This document shows positions 7,005 to 14,282 of a stretch of DNA of 26,188 nucleotides, one piece after another (positions within the stretch are counted from its first letter, which is position 1; each line of letters begins with the position of its first letter). The position numbers were made by a program, and so were the translations under genes. This DNA comes from CAYRVF01 sp964427535 (lineage in GTDB: Bacteria > Chloroflexota > Ktedonobacteria > Ktedonobacterales > JADMIN01), in NCBI GenBank assembly GCA_964427535.1, contig CAYRVF010000079.1, positions 1 through 26,188 of the forward strand. The letters run 5' to 3'. The notes below the pieces were generated by a model, which saw only the letters and a list, made by a program, of their open reading frames with translations, was not told the DNA's origin and made no database searches.

Positions 7005-10000
7005 CTAATCTTCGCCGACCCGCAGCGCCGTGCCCAGGCCCACGCGTGCCGCCACACCCGCCTCCAGCAGCAGCGCGCCGACGAGCGCCACCAGCACGAT
7101 CGCGAGGAAAAGCAGGATCGCGCGCGGGTCGAGCACCAGCGTGTCGGGGGGCACGCCCGCCGTGGCGGCGCTGGTACGTGCGTCGCTAAACGCGAGGAAG
7201 GGAATCGTCGCGGTCGAGAGCAGCAGGCCAAGGGCCGCGCCGCCCAGCAAGCCGAAGAGGTAGACGAAGCCCTGTTCGAGCAACAGCATGCGGGTAAGTT
7301 GCGCGCGTCCGGTCCCCAGCGTGCGGAGGATGGCGAACTGCGTCAGCCGTCCTCGCGCCTCCGAAACCGCCTGCACGAAGCTGCCGAGAATCGCCAGCAG
7401 CGCGGAGAGCACCGCACCGACCAGCAGTAGCCCCGTCATGCCGGAGGTCAACGGATCGGTGCTCAGGCGCGAGACGAGTAACGGCCGGTCGATCTCGCTG
7501 GAGATGTACTGCGAGGCGTGCAGCGCATCGAGTGCGGCGGTGCGGGCGCGCGTATCGGATGAGAGACCGCTCGTCCGCAGCCAGTACTCGTTCGGATTGC
7601 TGGCGTTGTCGCTCGTCGGCTGGCTGCTCAGTTGCGCCAACAATGTTCCCGCATCGACGACGATAAAGCCGGTGGAGGGGCCGGGATAGAGGGTGGGAAA
7701 GTCATCTACCACCGCGCCGACCACGACGACGATGGTACTGCTGAGGCTATCGCTCGGCGTGAGAATCAGCTTGTCGCCCGCCCCCAGCGAGAGTTGGCTC
7801 GCCAGTGAGGAGTCGATGATGGCCCACAATGGCGCGGTCGTCGCGCTCGACGCGGGCGGCTCGGCGGCGCGCATCTGGCGCATGAGCGTATCGAGCGGCT
7901 GTTGCGCATAGTTGCCTTGCCAGTACGCCACGCTCGCGAACGAGTGCGGGTCGATGCCCAGCAAACTCACATTCAGGTGGCCCTGGGTGTCAGAGGTCGT
8001 GGCCTGCGCGCGAAACAGCCCAGTCGCGCCGCGCACGCCTGGCAGTGTGCCGAGGCCGTTCGCGACGGCCACCTGCGCGGGGATGCCCTGGAAGCCAGAT
8101 TGAAATTCGAGCCGCACGTCGCCGCCGGTCTGATAGGCCGCGCGGTTCTGGACGTTGCGCGCCAGCGACGCCTGAAATGTTAGCGCGAAGAGGCCCAGCC
8201 CGACCGCGAGTGTCAGCAGCAACGTGCGCCTGCCGAACTGCCCCGAGACGCGGGCGACCTGCGAGAATGCGAGCAGCCCGGTCGCGCTCCGTCCACGCGA
8301 CGCGATGCGCGAGGTGAAGGCCGCGCATGCCGGAAACACGCGCAGCAGCAGCAGCCCTCCAGCGAGGAGCAGCAGCCCCGGCGCGGCGAGCAGCAGCGGA
8401 TCAGCCTGCTGGTCGAGCACCGAGCGGACGTCGAGCCCACCAAACAGCGAGAGCTCCAGAAATCCCGCACCGCAGATGACCACCAGCGCGAGATCGAGGT
8501 AGTAGCGCCGCCAGAAGGGCGCTTCCGCGCCACGCGCCTCCTCGCGCCGCACGTCGAGCACATCCCGGCGCGTTGCCCGTGCGGTGGAGAGCACCAGCGC
8601 GCACACGCAGAGCGCCGCCCCCAACAGCGCGGGCAGCGTCGCCAGTGTGGGAGAGGCCGAGGTGATGAGATACGTCTGGCTCACCTCGCGTGTGGCTGGC
8701 TCGAATACGCGCGCCAGCTCGAGACTGAGGGCGACCGCCAGAAACGGCCCTGCGACCGCCGCGAGCACCGCTGGCACGAGGCCCTGTGCCGTAAAGGCCG
8801 CGAGCAGTTGGGTGCTACTCGCGCCCCGGCTCTTGAGCGTGGCCAGCAGCACCGCCTGACGCTCGACGAGCAGGCTGGCCATCGCCGCGACGAAGAGCAG
8901 CGCCAGGCCGACGATCTGCGCGACGACGATATAGAGCGGCTGCGAGATGAGCTTCGACTGCGTGCCGATGTCGCCAACAATTGCGGGCAAGCGGCTCAAC
9001 ACGTTCACACTCTGCACGCCCGTCACAGTCGGAATCTGGCTGCGGACAGCATTGCTGTAGTGCGCCAGGTTGTCGAGCTGGGGCGCGAGGTTGTGCGCAT
9101 TGAGCAGCATCGGATCGGTAAAATGGACGAAATCAGCCTCGTAGGAGTAGGAGTACCCGAGACGTGTCGTCTGCTGCGCGAACGGCGCCAGCGCGTTGGA
9201 GAATCCTGCCTGCGTCATCATGACCGGGTAAATCGGCGGCACGGGAGAGTTATCGCGCAGGGGCGGATTCTTGAAGGTGCGTCCATTCCAGAAGGGGTCG
9301 TTGTCGTCATTGGGGAACCACACGCCGACCACGCGCAGTGTAGTGGTGTTGCCGCTGAGGCCCAGTTCCTGAATCGTGACCGTGTCGCCGACTTTGAGCC
9401 CTAGCTCGGGCGTGACCAGCGTCTCTTGCATCTGGTTCGGAGGCAGGTCCACCGGAAGGCGTCCGCTGAAGAGCTTGATGTGGGGCCCGGCCTGCGCGAT
9501 GTCGTAGCCAAGGGGCTGGCCGAGGCCGGAACGCAGCTCACCATGCCAACTGGTGCCGACTGGCTGCCCGTTGACACCGGCGTAGACGACCTTGTCGCCG
9601 ATAAAATAGGTCGTCGAGGTAGGGGAGAATCCCTGAACGTACTGAGACGCGAGGAAACGCTCCTCGTCTCGCACGGAGGTCAGCGCGGTAGGGTCGAGCG
9701 TGTGGATGGAGACCTGCGTGGTCACGAAGCGCGAAAGTGGCCCCGCATTGACGAAGACATCCTGAATCTGCACGTCGCCGATGAGCGCGGTGTAGACCGG
9801 TACCAGGCAGAGCAGCACGATCGCGACCACCATGCCAAGCCAGACCGCGCTCAATATCCGCCAGATCAACCCCATCTGCCTGATGGCGAGGCGCATGGGC
9901 GCGAGCATGCCGCCGCGGCGCCCCGCGCGCAAGCGTGCGGTGGAGGGAGCTGGCCCGGCGGCTGCCTGTGGCGTATCTGGAGACGTCGTCGGGGCACTTC

Positions 10001-10007
10001 CGCGCAT
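7005..10007 (-). CDS. FtsX-type ABC transporter permease, two FtsX domains
   Basis: A 1000-residue inner-membrane permease. A cytoplasmic N-terminus (1-45) precedes TM1 (about 50-74) and a large extracytoplasmic domain (80-350). The first FtsX block (about 355-480) contains the typical turn LLATLKSRGASSTQLLAAF. A pair of helices follows (505-560), then TM (595-612), a second extracytoplasmic domain (615-850), and a second FtsX block near the C-terminus (about 855-990) with QFAILRTLGTGRAQLTRML. This is the doubled MacB/LolC-like layout of transporters that move lipids, lipoproteins or peptides by mechanotransmission. GGGAGG 6 nt before the ATG (strand -, about 10014-10019) firmly sets the start. 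No ATPase gene is present in the window, so the partner must be encoded elsewhere. The membrane-anchored protein downstream may be an accessory. Confidence 0.9.
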   Translation of the reverse strand: MRGSAPTTSPDTPQAAAGPAPSTARLRAGRRGGMLAPMRLAIRQMGLIWRILSAVWLGMVVAIVLLCLVPVYTALIGDVQIQDVFVNAGPLSRFVTTQVSIHTLDPTALTSVRDEERFLASQYVQGFSPTSTTYFIGDKVVYAGVNGQPVGTSWHGELRSGLGQPLGYDIAQAGPHIKLFSGRLPVDLPPNQMQETLVTPELGLKVGDTVTIQELGLSGNTTTLRVVGVWFPNDDNDPFWNGRTFKNPPLRDNSPVPPIYPVMMTQAGFSNALAPFAQQTTRLGYSYSYEADFVHFTDPMLLNAHNLAPQLDNLAHYSNAVRSQIPTVTGVQSVNVLSRLPAIVGDIGTQSKLISQPLYIVVAQIVGLALLFVAAMASLLVERQAVLLATLKSRGASSTQLLAAFTAQGLVPAVLAAVAGPFLAVALSLELARVFEPATREVSQTYLITSASPTLATLPALLGAALCVCALVLSTARATRRDVLDVRREEARGAEAPFWRRYYLDLALVVICGAGFLELSLFGGLDVRSVLDQQADPLLLAAPGLLLLAGGLLLLRVFPACAAFTSRIASRGRSATGLLAFSQVARVSGQFGRRTLLLTLAVGLGLFALTFQASLARNVQNRAAYQTGGDVRLEFQSGFQGIPAQVAVANGLGTLPGVRGATGLFRAQATTSDTQGHLNVSLLGIDPHSFASVAYWQGNYAQQPLDTLMRQMRAAEPPASSATTAPLWAIIDSSLASQLSLGAGDKLILTPSDSLSSTIVVVVGAVVDDFPTLYPGPSTGFIVVDAGTLLAQLSSQPTSDNASNPNEYWLRTSGLSSDTRARTAALDALHASQYISSEIDRPLLVSRLSTDPLTSGMTGLLLVGAVLSALLAILGSFVQAVSEARGRLTQFAILRTLGTGRAQLTRMLLLEQGFVYLFGLLGGAALGLLLSTATIPFLAFSDARTSAATAGVPPDTLVLDPRAILLFLAIVLVALVGALLLEAGVAARVGLGTALRVGED

Positions 10008-10114
10008 TCAGCACCTCCCACGTGCGGGCCTGGAAGCGCGGTTCACGGCTGTTCGTGCGTCTCGCTGGCTCCCTCATCCACTCAGACGAATGAAGGGAGC
10101 GCGAGTTTACGCGG

Positions 10115-10158
10115 ACCCCCTCCCCTCACAAGTGGAAGGGGGCCAGGGGGATGAGGCC
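10115..10158. repeat. C-rich/G-rich palindromic element, copy B
   Basis: ACCCCCTCCCCTCACAAGTG is followed by GAAGGGGGCCAGGGGGATGA. It is the same type of element as copies A, C and D, but lies about 110 bp upstream of the FtsX start, between divergent genes. Here it cannot serve as a terminator for either neighbour, which suggests a dispersed repeat family rather than terminators only. Confidence 0.5.
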
Positions 10159-10207
10159 ATTCCTACCCGCTCTATCCAGAGTACGGCGATGCGCCACCAG
10201 TCCTCAC

Positions 10208-10668
10208 ACATGCGGAGCGTCAGCACGACCAGCCAAGCTGGTGCTCGCAGGGAAGTCGCCGTGCGAAATGGCGATTCCTTCTTGTCATAGAGAGCACAAG
10301 GTGGCGTAGAATAGATGAGATGTGATCTGCCGGACGCCTTCAAGGCTGCTGGATGCAGATCGCTTGCCACGTACATCGGAGGCAGGTAACGATTCGCGCT
10401 TATGCTGGGCAAGGCTGCTCGGCGCGCCCGTTCGCAAGTCAATCTGGCGCCGCACGGATGCGCATGTCTATCCATGACCGGGCACCTGGAGATTGCTCTT
10501 ATCCTCGGTGCAGAGCGTAGTTGCGCATGTAGCCTTGGTTGTTTGACCGGACATGCGGCACACCTGGTTGTGATACCAGGGGGCAACCTGCGGCGCGAAC
10601 CTTGCTATGTCTATGTGAGCAATCCGGTTGTGCTGGATTCGCACATCGTGGAACACGTGCACATGCGG
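10208..10668 (+). repeat. Three direct copies of ACATGCGG
   Basis: Exact copies lie at 10208-10215, 10551-10558 and 10661-10668, all in the same orientation in the divergent region; the last is 22 bp before the kinase start. They could be binding sites for a regulator. I did not see similar clustering in other gaps. Confidence 0.3.
10282..10312 (+). promoter_or_regulatory. Promoter candidate for Ser/Thr kinase
   Basis: TTGTCA (10282-10287) and TAGAAT (10307-10312) are separated by 19 bp. Transcription from here would give a leader of about 370 nt before the GTG at 10691. The spacing is on the long side, so this is tentative. Confidence 0.35.
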
Positions 10669-10690
10669 GAGCCGCAAGGAGGACTGGCCC

Positions 10691-12613
10691 GTGATCCCGA
10701 ATCAGGGAATCATGCTGCATCTAGACGATGCCGTGCTGGGCGGCTGCAAGTTAGTGCGGCGTATCAGCGCCGGAGGGATGGGCGAGATCTATCTCGCCGA
10801 GCAGCTCCGGCTGGGGAATCGTATTGTCGCCGTCAAGGTGGTGCACCCCGACGATGACTTCGATGCTCCGGCTGTCGCCGCGATTGAGCAGCGCTTCCGG
10901 CGGGAGACGCGCATCCTGGGCCGCCTGTCGCATCCGAATATCCTTCCCGTGCATGATGGCGGCGTCGATCGCGGCTTTCTCTATCTCGTGATGGAGTACG
11001 CTCCCGCGGGCTCGCTCGCCGACGCCATCCGTGGTCACTCGCCGCATCCGCTACGGTTGCCGCTGGAGCCGAGCGCCGCACTGGACATGCTGCGGCAAAT
11101 TGGCGCCGCGCTCCAATATAGCCACGATCACGGTGTGATTCATCGGGATGTGAAGCCAGCCAACGTGCTCGTGCGGATCGAGGACGACGGACATCTGCAT
11201 CTGTTGCTGGCCGACTTCGGTGTCGCGCACGAGCTGGACGAGACGGGACAGACGAATCACGTTATGGGCACGGTGGCCTACATGGCGCCGGAGCAGTTCC
11301 AGGGGATCTCACTTCCCGCGACCGATCAGTATGCGCTCGGCATCGTCGCGTATCAGTTGCTCACGGGGCGCACGCCCTTTCAGGGGAGCCTGGGACTGGT
11401 CATGCACGCGCACCTATTCGACGCGCCCCAGCCGATCGAGACACTGAATCCGGCGATCCCACATGACGTGGAAGCGGTAATCACCCGTGCGCTGGCAAAG
11501 GACCCGGCCGAGCGTTACCCCTCAGTCGAGGCGTTTGTCGATGCGCTCGCCGCCGCGCTGGCTGGCGCCGAACACCTGATAGCGCACGGAGGGGCCGCGG
11601 TCTCCGCCGGAGATGTTGTCGCGGTAGGGGCGGGGGTGGTCCGGCGTGGTCTGCGTGGCCGAAAACACGCAGGTGCGCGGTCCGTCGAAGGGCATGCGGC
11701 CGCTGGCGCGGTAGACGACGCCGTGTTCCAGGCGCCGACCCAGCCCGCCGACGCCGCCATCGCGCCCGCACCCGCCAGATCGGCCGCCGACACGACGAAG
11801 CCGCCCTGGCGCGGGCTGCTGCTGGGCTTGAGCGCACTGCTCATTCTAATCGCGACGGTGGCCGGTGTGCGCTTCAAGGCGCCCGAACTAGCGGGGGGCG
11901 CCCAACTGCCACGCGCGCTGGCGACCAGGACGCCATTCCAGACGCATGCCGGCTCGGCGACGCTAACGCCTGGACCGGCGAGCCCCACCGCGACGAAACC
12001 GCCGTCGACCTCCGGCCCGTCCCTTATTGATGCGCTGCAGGCGACGGCGGACCCCGGCACGGCCACGGTGCAGCCTGGACAGCGCTATACGGTGGTGGTG
12101 CATCTGACAAATACGGGCACGACGACCTGGTCAAGCGGAGCTGGATACGCGCTCACGTGCGATATCGCGAACCATCCGGATGCCGCGTGCGCGCATATGT
12201 CGCCGCTCTCCTTCGGCGATGACAGCGTGCCGCCGGGGAGCAGCTACACCTTCACGCTGTACCGGTCGGCACCGGACGCGCCCGGCACCTATCACTCCTG
12301 GCTGACCGTAGCCGGACCCAACGGGGCGGTCGCGAGCGGCGAGGCGCGAGTTGCGGTAGTCGTGCGTCGCGCGAGCACGCCTGCGCCACAGCCATCGCAG
12401 ACGCCGACGACGGCACCCACCCCAACGGCGACACCCTCGCCCACCGAGACGCCCTCACCGACCGACACACCGACACCGACGGACACGCCGCAGCCGTCGC
12501 CAACGGATACACCGCAGCCAACGGCGACCGATGTGCCGTCCACTCCGCCGACTCCACCGGATGGAACGACAGCGGCCCCGACATCCGCCTCGAGCGCCAT
12601 ACCGGTCGTGTAA
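10691..12613 (+). CDS. Transmembrane Ser/Thr protein kinase with NBR1-type Ig domain
   Basis: A 640-residue Hanks-type kinase. The kinase domain spans about 18-290: glycine loop ISAGGMGEIY (25-34), Lys49 in AVKVV, HRDVKPANV (151-159), DFG (175-177), and MAPEQ (198-202), so it should be active. The first glycine of the loop is Ser26. A variable Ala/Gly/Val-rich linker (295-370), one TM helix (375-393), and an extracytoplasmic part follow. The latter has an NBR1-like Ig domain (about 452-558, with LTNTGTTTWSSG) and a Pro/Thr/Ser tail of TPSPT/TPQPT units (562-636) that probably spans the cell wall. The GTG at 10691 follows AAGGAGG at 10676-10682. The kinase diverges from the FtsX operon and may sense envelope state. 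PASTA repeats, usual in Gram-positive cell-wall kinases, are absent. Confidence 0.93.
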   Translation: MIPNQGIMLHLDDAVLGGCKLVRRISAGGMGEIYLAEQLRLGNRIVAVKVVHPDDDFDAPAVAAIEQRFRRETRILGRLSHPNILPVHDGGVDRGFLYLVMEYAPAGSLADAIRGHSPHPLRLPLEPSAALDMLRQIGAALQYSHDHGVIHRDVKPANVLVRIEDDGHLHLLLADFGVAHELDETGQTNHVMGTVAYMAPEQFQGISLPATDQYALGIVAYQLLTGRTPFQGSLGLVMHAHLFDAPQPIETLNPAIPHDVEAVITRALAKDPAERYPSVEAFVDALAAALAGAEHLIAHGGAAVSAGDVVAVGAGVVRRGLRGRKHAGARSVEGHAAAGAVDDAVFQAPTQPADAAIAPAPARSAADTTKPPWRGLLLGLSALLILIATVAGVRFKAPELAGGAQLPRALATRTPFQTHAGSATLTPGPASPTATKPPSTSGPSLIDALQATADPGTATVQPGQRYTVVVHLTNTGTTTWSSGAGYALTCDIANHPDAACAHMSPLSFGDDSVPPGSSYTFTLYRSAPDAPGTYHSWLTVAGPNGAVASGEARVAVVVRRASTPAPQPSQTPTTAPTPTATPSPTETPSPTDTPTPTDTPQPSPTDTPQPTATDVPSTPPTPPDGTTAAPTSASSAIPVV

Positions 12614-12702
12614 TACGTCTGGCTGATGGCGCCGCCCTCTCATGTCGGTGCGACGCCGGGAGCTTCGAGATGCCTGGTCGCCGCGTCGCTGGCGTGTCGT
12701 GG

Positions 12703-12719
12703 CATACTAGGGGTACATG
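12703..12719 (+). promoter_or_regulatory. -10-like box next to an ATG (possible leaderless start)
   Basis: CATACT (12703-12708) ends 8 nt before an in-frame ATG at 12717. Initiation 7 nt after the box would start the RNA almost at this ATG. No good -35 is visible. It is either a promoter with a short leader for the ATG at 12801 or a leaderless start adding 28 residues. Confidence 0.3.
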
Positions 12720-12800
12720 TCCTTCAGCGGACGCATTGTACCTGGGCTGTGTGCGGGGCGCGGAACCGTCGCCGTGCAGAGCGCCCCGTCGAGGAGCAAT

Positions 12801-14102
12801 ATGCCTGAGATGTCTTTGTCTTCCGTGACCTCCGCCACGACCTTCGATGAGATGGATGTGCGCTCACACTTTCCCTCGCTCGCCCTGCGGCAAGATGGCC
12901 GCCCGGTCGTCTTCTTCGATAATCCCGGTGGGACGCAGGCCGTAGGTGCCTGCATTGACGCCATCACCCAGTACCTGACGACTTCCAACGCGAACACACA
13001 CGGTGCGTTCCTGACGAGCCAGCGAACCGATGCGATGCTCGCCGAGGCGCACGCCGCGATGGCCGATCTGCTCAACGCCGCTGACCCGCGCGAGACGGTC
13101 TTTGGTCCGAACATGACCACGCTCACGTTCGCGATGAGCCGCGCGTTGGCGCGGACGTTCGAGCCGGGCGATGAGATCGTCGTCACGCGGCTGGACCACG
13201 ACGCGAACGTGGCGCCCTGGCAAGCGGTCGCCGATGATCGCGGTCTCGTCATACGGATGGCGGACATCGACCCGCTGACCTGCACGCTCGATATGGCGAG
13301 CCTGCGCGAGTGCATTACGCCGCGGACGAAGCTGGTGGCGGTTGGCTATGCCTCGAACGCCGTCGGCACCATCAACGATGTCGCGACGGCGATCGCCTGG
13401 GCGAAAGAGGTCGGCGCGCTCACCTGGATCGACGCCGTGCAGTATGCGCCGCATGGTCCGATCGACGTGCAAGCGCTTGGCTGCGACTTCCTGGCGTGCA
13501 GCGCCTACAAGTTCTTCGGGCCGCATCTGGGCATCGTCTACGGGCGGCTTCCGTTGCTCGAAGCGCTAACGGCGTACAAGGTGCGCCCGGCGGAGAATAC
13601 CCCGCCCGATAAGTGGGAGACGGGCACGCAGAACCACGAGTGCATCGCCGGGCTGCTCGGCACACTGAACTACCTGGCTGAGCTAGGCCGCGCGCATGAG
13701 AGCTCTTACGCCGCACGCTTCCCGCGCATGACGGGCCGGAGGCTGGCGCTGCACTGCGCGATGGCGGCGATTCAGGAGCACGAGCGCGAACTCGCTCGGC
13801 ACCTGCTCGCCGGTCTCGCCAGCATCGAGGGTCTGCGCATCTACGGTCTGACCGCCGAGGAGGACCTGCCGCGCCGGGTGCCGACGGTCGCCGTGACCGC
13901 GCCCAGGCACACGCCGCAAGAGCTTGCCGAGCGCCTGGGCGAGCGCGGCATCTTCACCTGGGACGGCAACTACTACGCGATCAACCTGATGGAGCGGCTC
14001 GACCTGGAGGCATCCGGCGGCGCGCTGCGTATCGGTCTCGCGCATTACAATACCATCGAAGAGATCGAGCGGCTGCTGGCCGCGCTCCGCGAGATCATGT
14101 AG
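12801..14102 (+). CDS. Cysteine desulfurase-like PLP enzyme (class V aminotransferase fold)
   Basis: A 433-residue fold-type I PLP enzyme of the cysteine-desulfurase-like group (TIGR01976/VC1184 type). Visible motifs: FFDNPGGTQ (38-46) at the substrate-binding end, TLDHDAN-type phosphate/ring segment (LDHDANVAPW, 131-140), WIDAVQYAPHGPID (209-222) with the Asp that contacts the pyridine nitrogen and the following His, and CSAYKFFGPHLG (233-244) with Lys237 as the PLP Schiff base. No clear mobile Cys loop of IscS/SufS type is seen near residues 320-350, so sulfur transfer is not assured. The ATG at 12801 is chosen because GAGGAG (12791-12796) lies 4 nt upstream; an ATG at 12717 would add an unconserved-looking 28 residues. 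It is a single gene ahead of the S9 peptidase, with 180 bp between them. Confidence 0.9.
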   Translation: MPEMSLSSVTSATTFDEMDVRSHFPSLALRQDGRPVVFFDNPGGTQAVGACIDAITQYLTTSNANTHGAFLTSQRTDAMLAEAHAAMADLLNAADPRETVFGPNMTTLTFAMSRALARTFEPGDEIVVTRLDHDANVAPWQAVADDRGLVIRMADIDPLTCTLDMASLRECITPRTKLVAVGYASNAVGTINDVATAIAWAKEVGALTWIDAVQYAPHGPIDVQALGCDFLACSAYKFFGPHLGIVYGRLPLLEALTAYKVRPAENTPPDKWETGTQNHECIAGLLGTLNYLAELGRAHESSYAARFPRMTGRRLALHCAMAAIQEHERELARHLLAGLASIEGLRIYGLTAEEDLPRRVPTVAVTAPRHTPQELAERLGERGIFTWDGNYYAINLMERLDLEASGGALRIGLAHYNTIEEIERLLAALREIM

Positions 14103-14160
14103 TACTCCTGCGCATACACAGCACGTTGACCGAGGGGCGCGTCGCCATTCGGGCACGCAC

Positions 14161-14211
14161 GTTGTAGGGGCGATGTGTGCCTCGCCCACTCGCGCCTGGA
14201 CGGGATGACGG
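14161..14211. repeat. GTAGGGGCGA hairpin repeat, copy 1
   Basis: GTAGGGGCGA (14164-14173) is followed by TCGCCC (14182-14187), forming a GGGCGA/TCGCCC stem over an 8-nt loop, then CCTGGACGG. The order of motifs matches the element at 16563 (GTAGGGGCGAG, CTCACCCCTA, TTGGACGG). It lies between the PLP enzyme and the S9 peptidase and looks like a dispersed intergenic repeat. Confidence 0.5.
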
Positions 14212-14282
14212 GATATACGCGTCTCGATATGAGATCGCCCACGCACTTTCTGTATCCGCTGAAACGATAAGGTTCTGGCTGT

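Larger units (their letters stand above)
10008..10690. other. 683-bp divergent intergenic region, FtsX / Ser-Thr kinase
   Basis: No convincing gene is visible; open frames here are short, lack ribosome sites and do not resemble proteins. Base composition is visibly less GC-rich than in the flanking genes, especially 10480-10640. The region holds palindrome copy B (10115-10158), a promoter candidate for the kinase (10282-10312), and three exact copies of ACATGCGG (10208, 10551, 10661). It may hold the promoters for both directions plus a long leader for the kinase. Confidence 0.6.

Noticed and set aside
10402..10857. Possible small gene upstream of and overlapping the kinase
   Set aside because: It overlaps the kinase glycine loop region in another frame, lacks a ribosome site and has no protein-like pattern.
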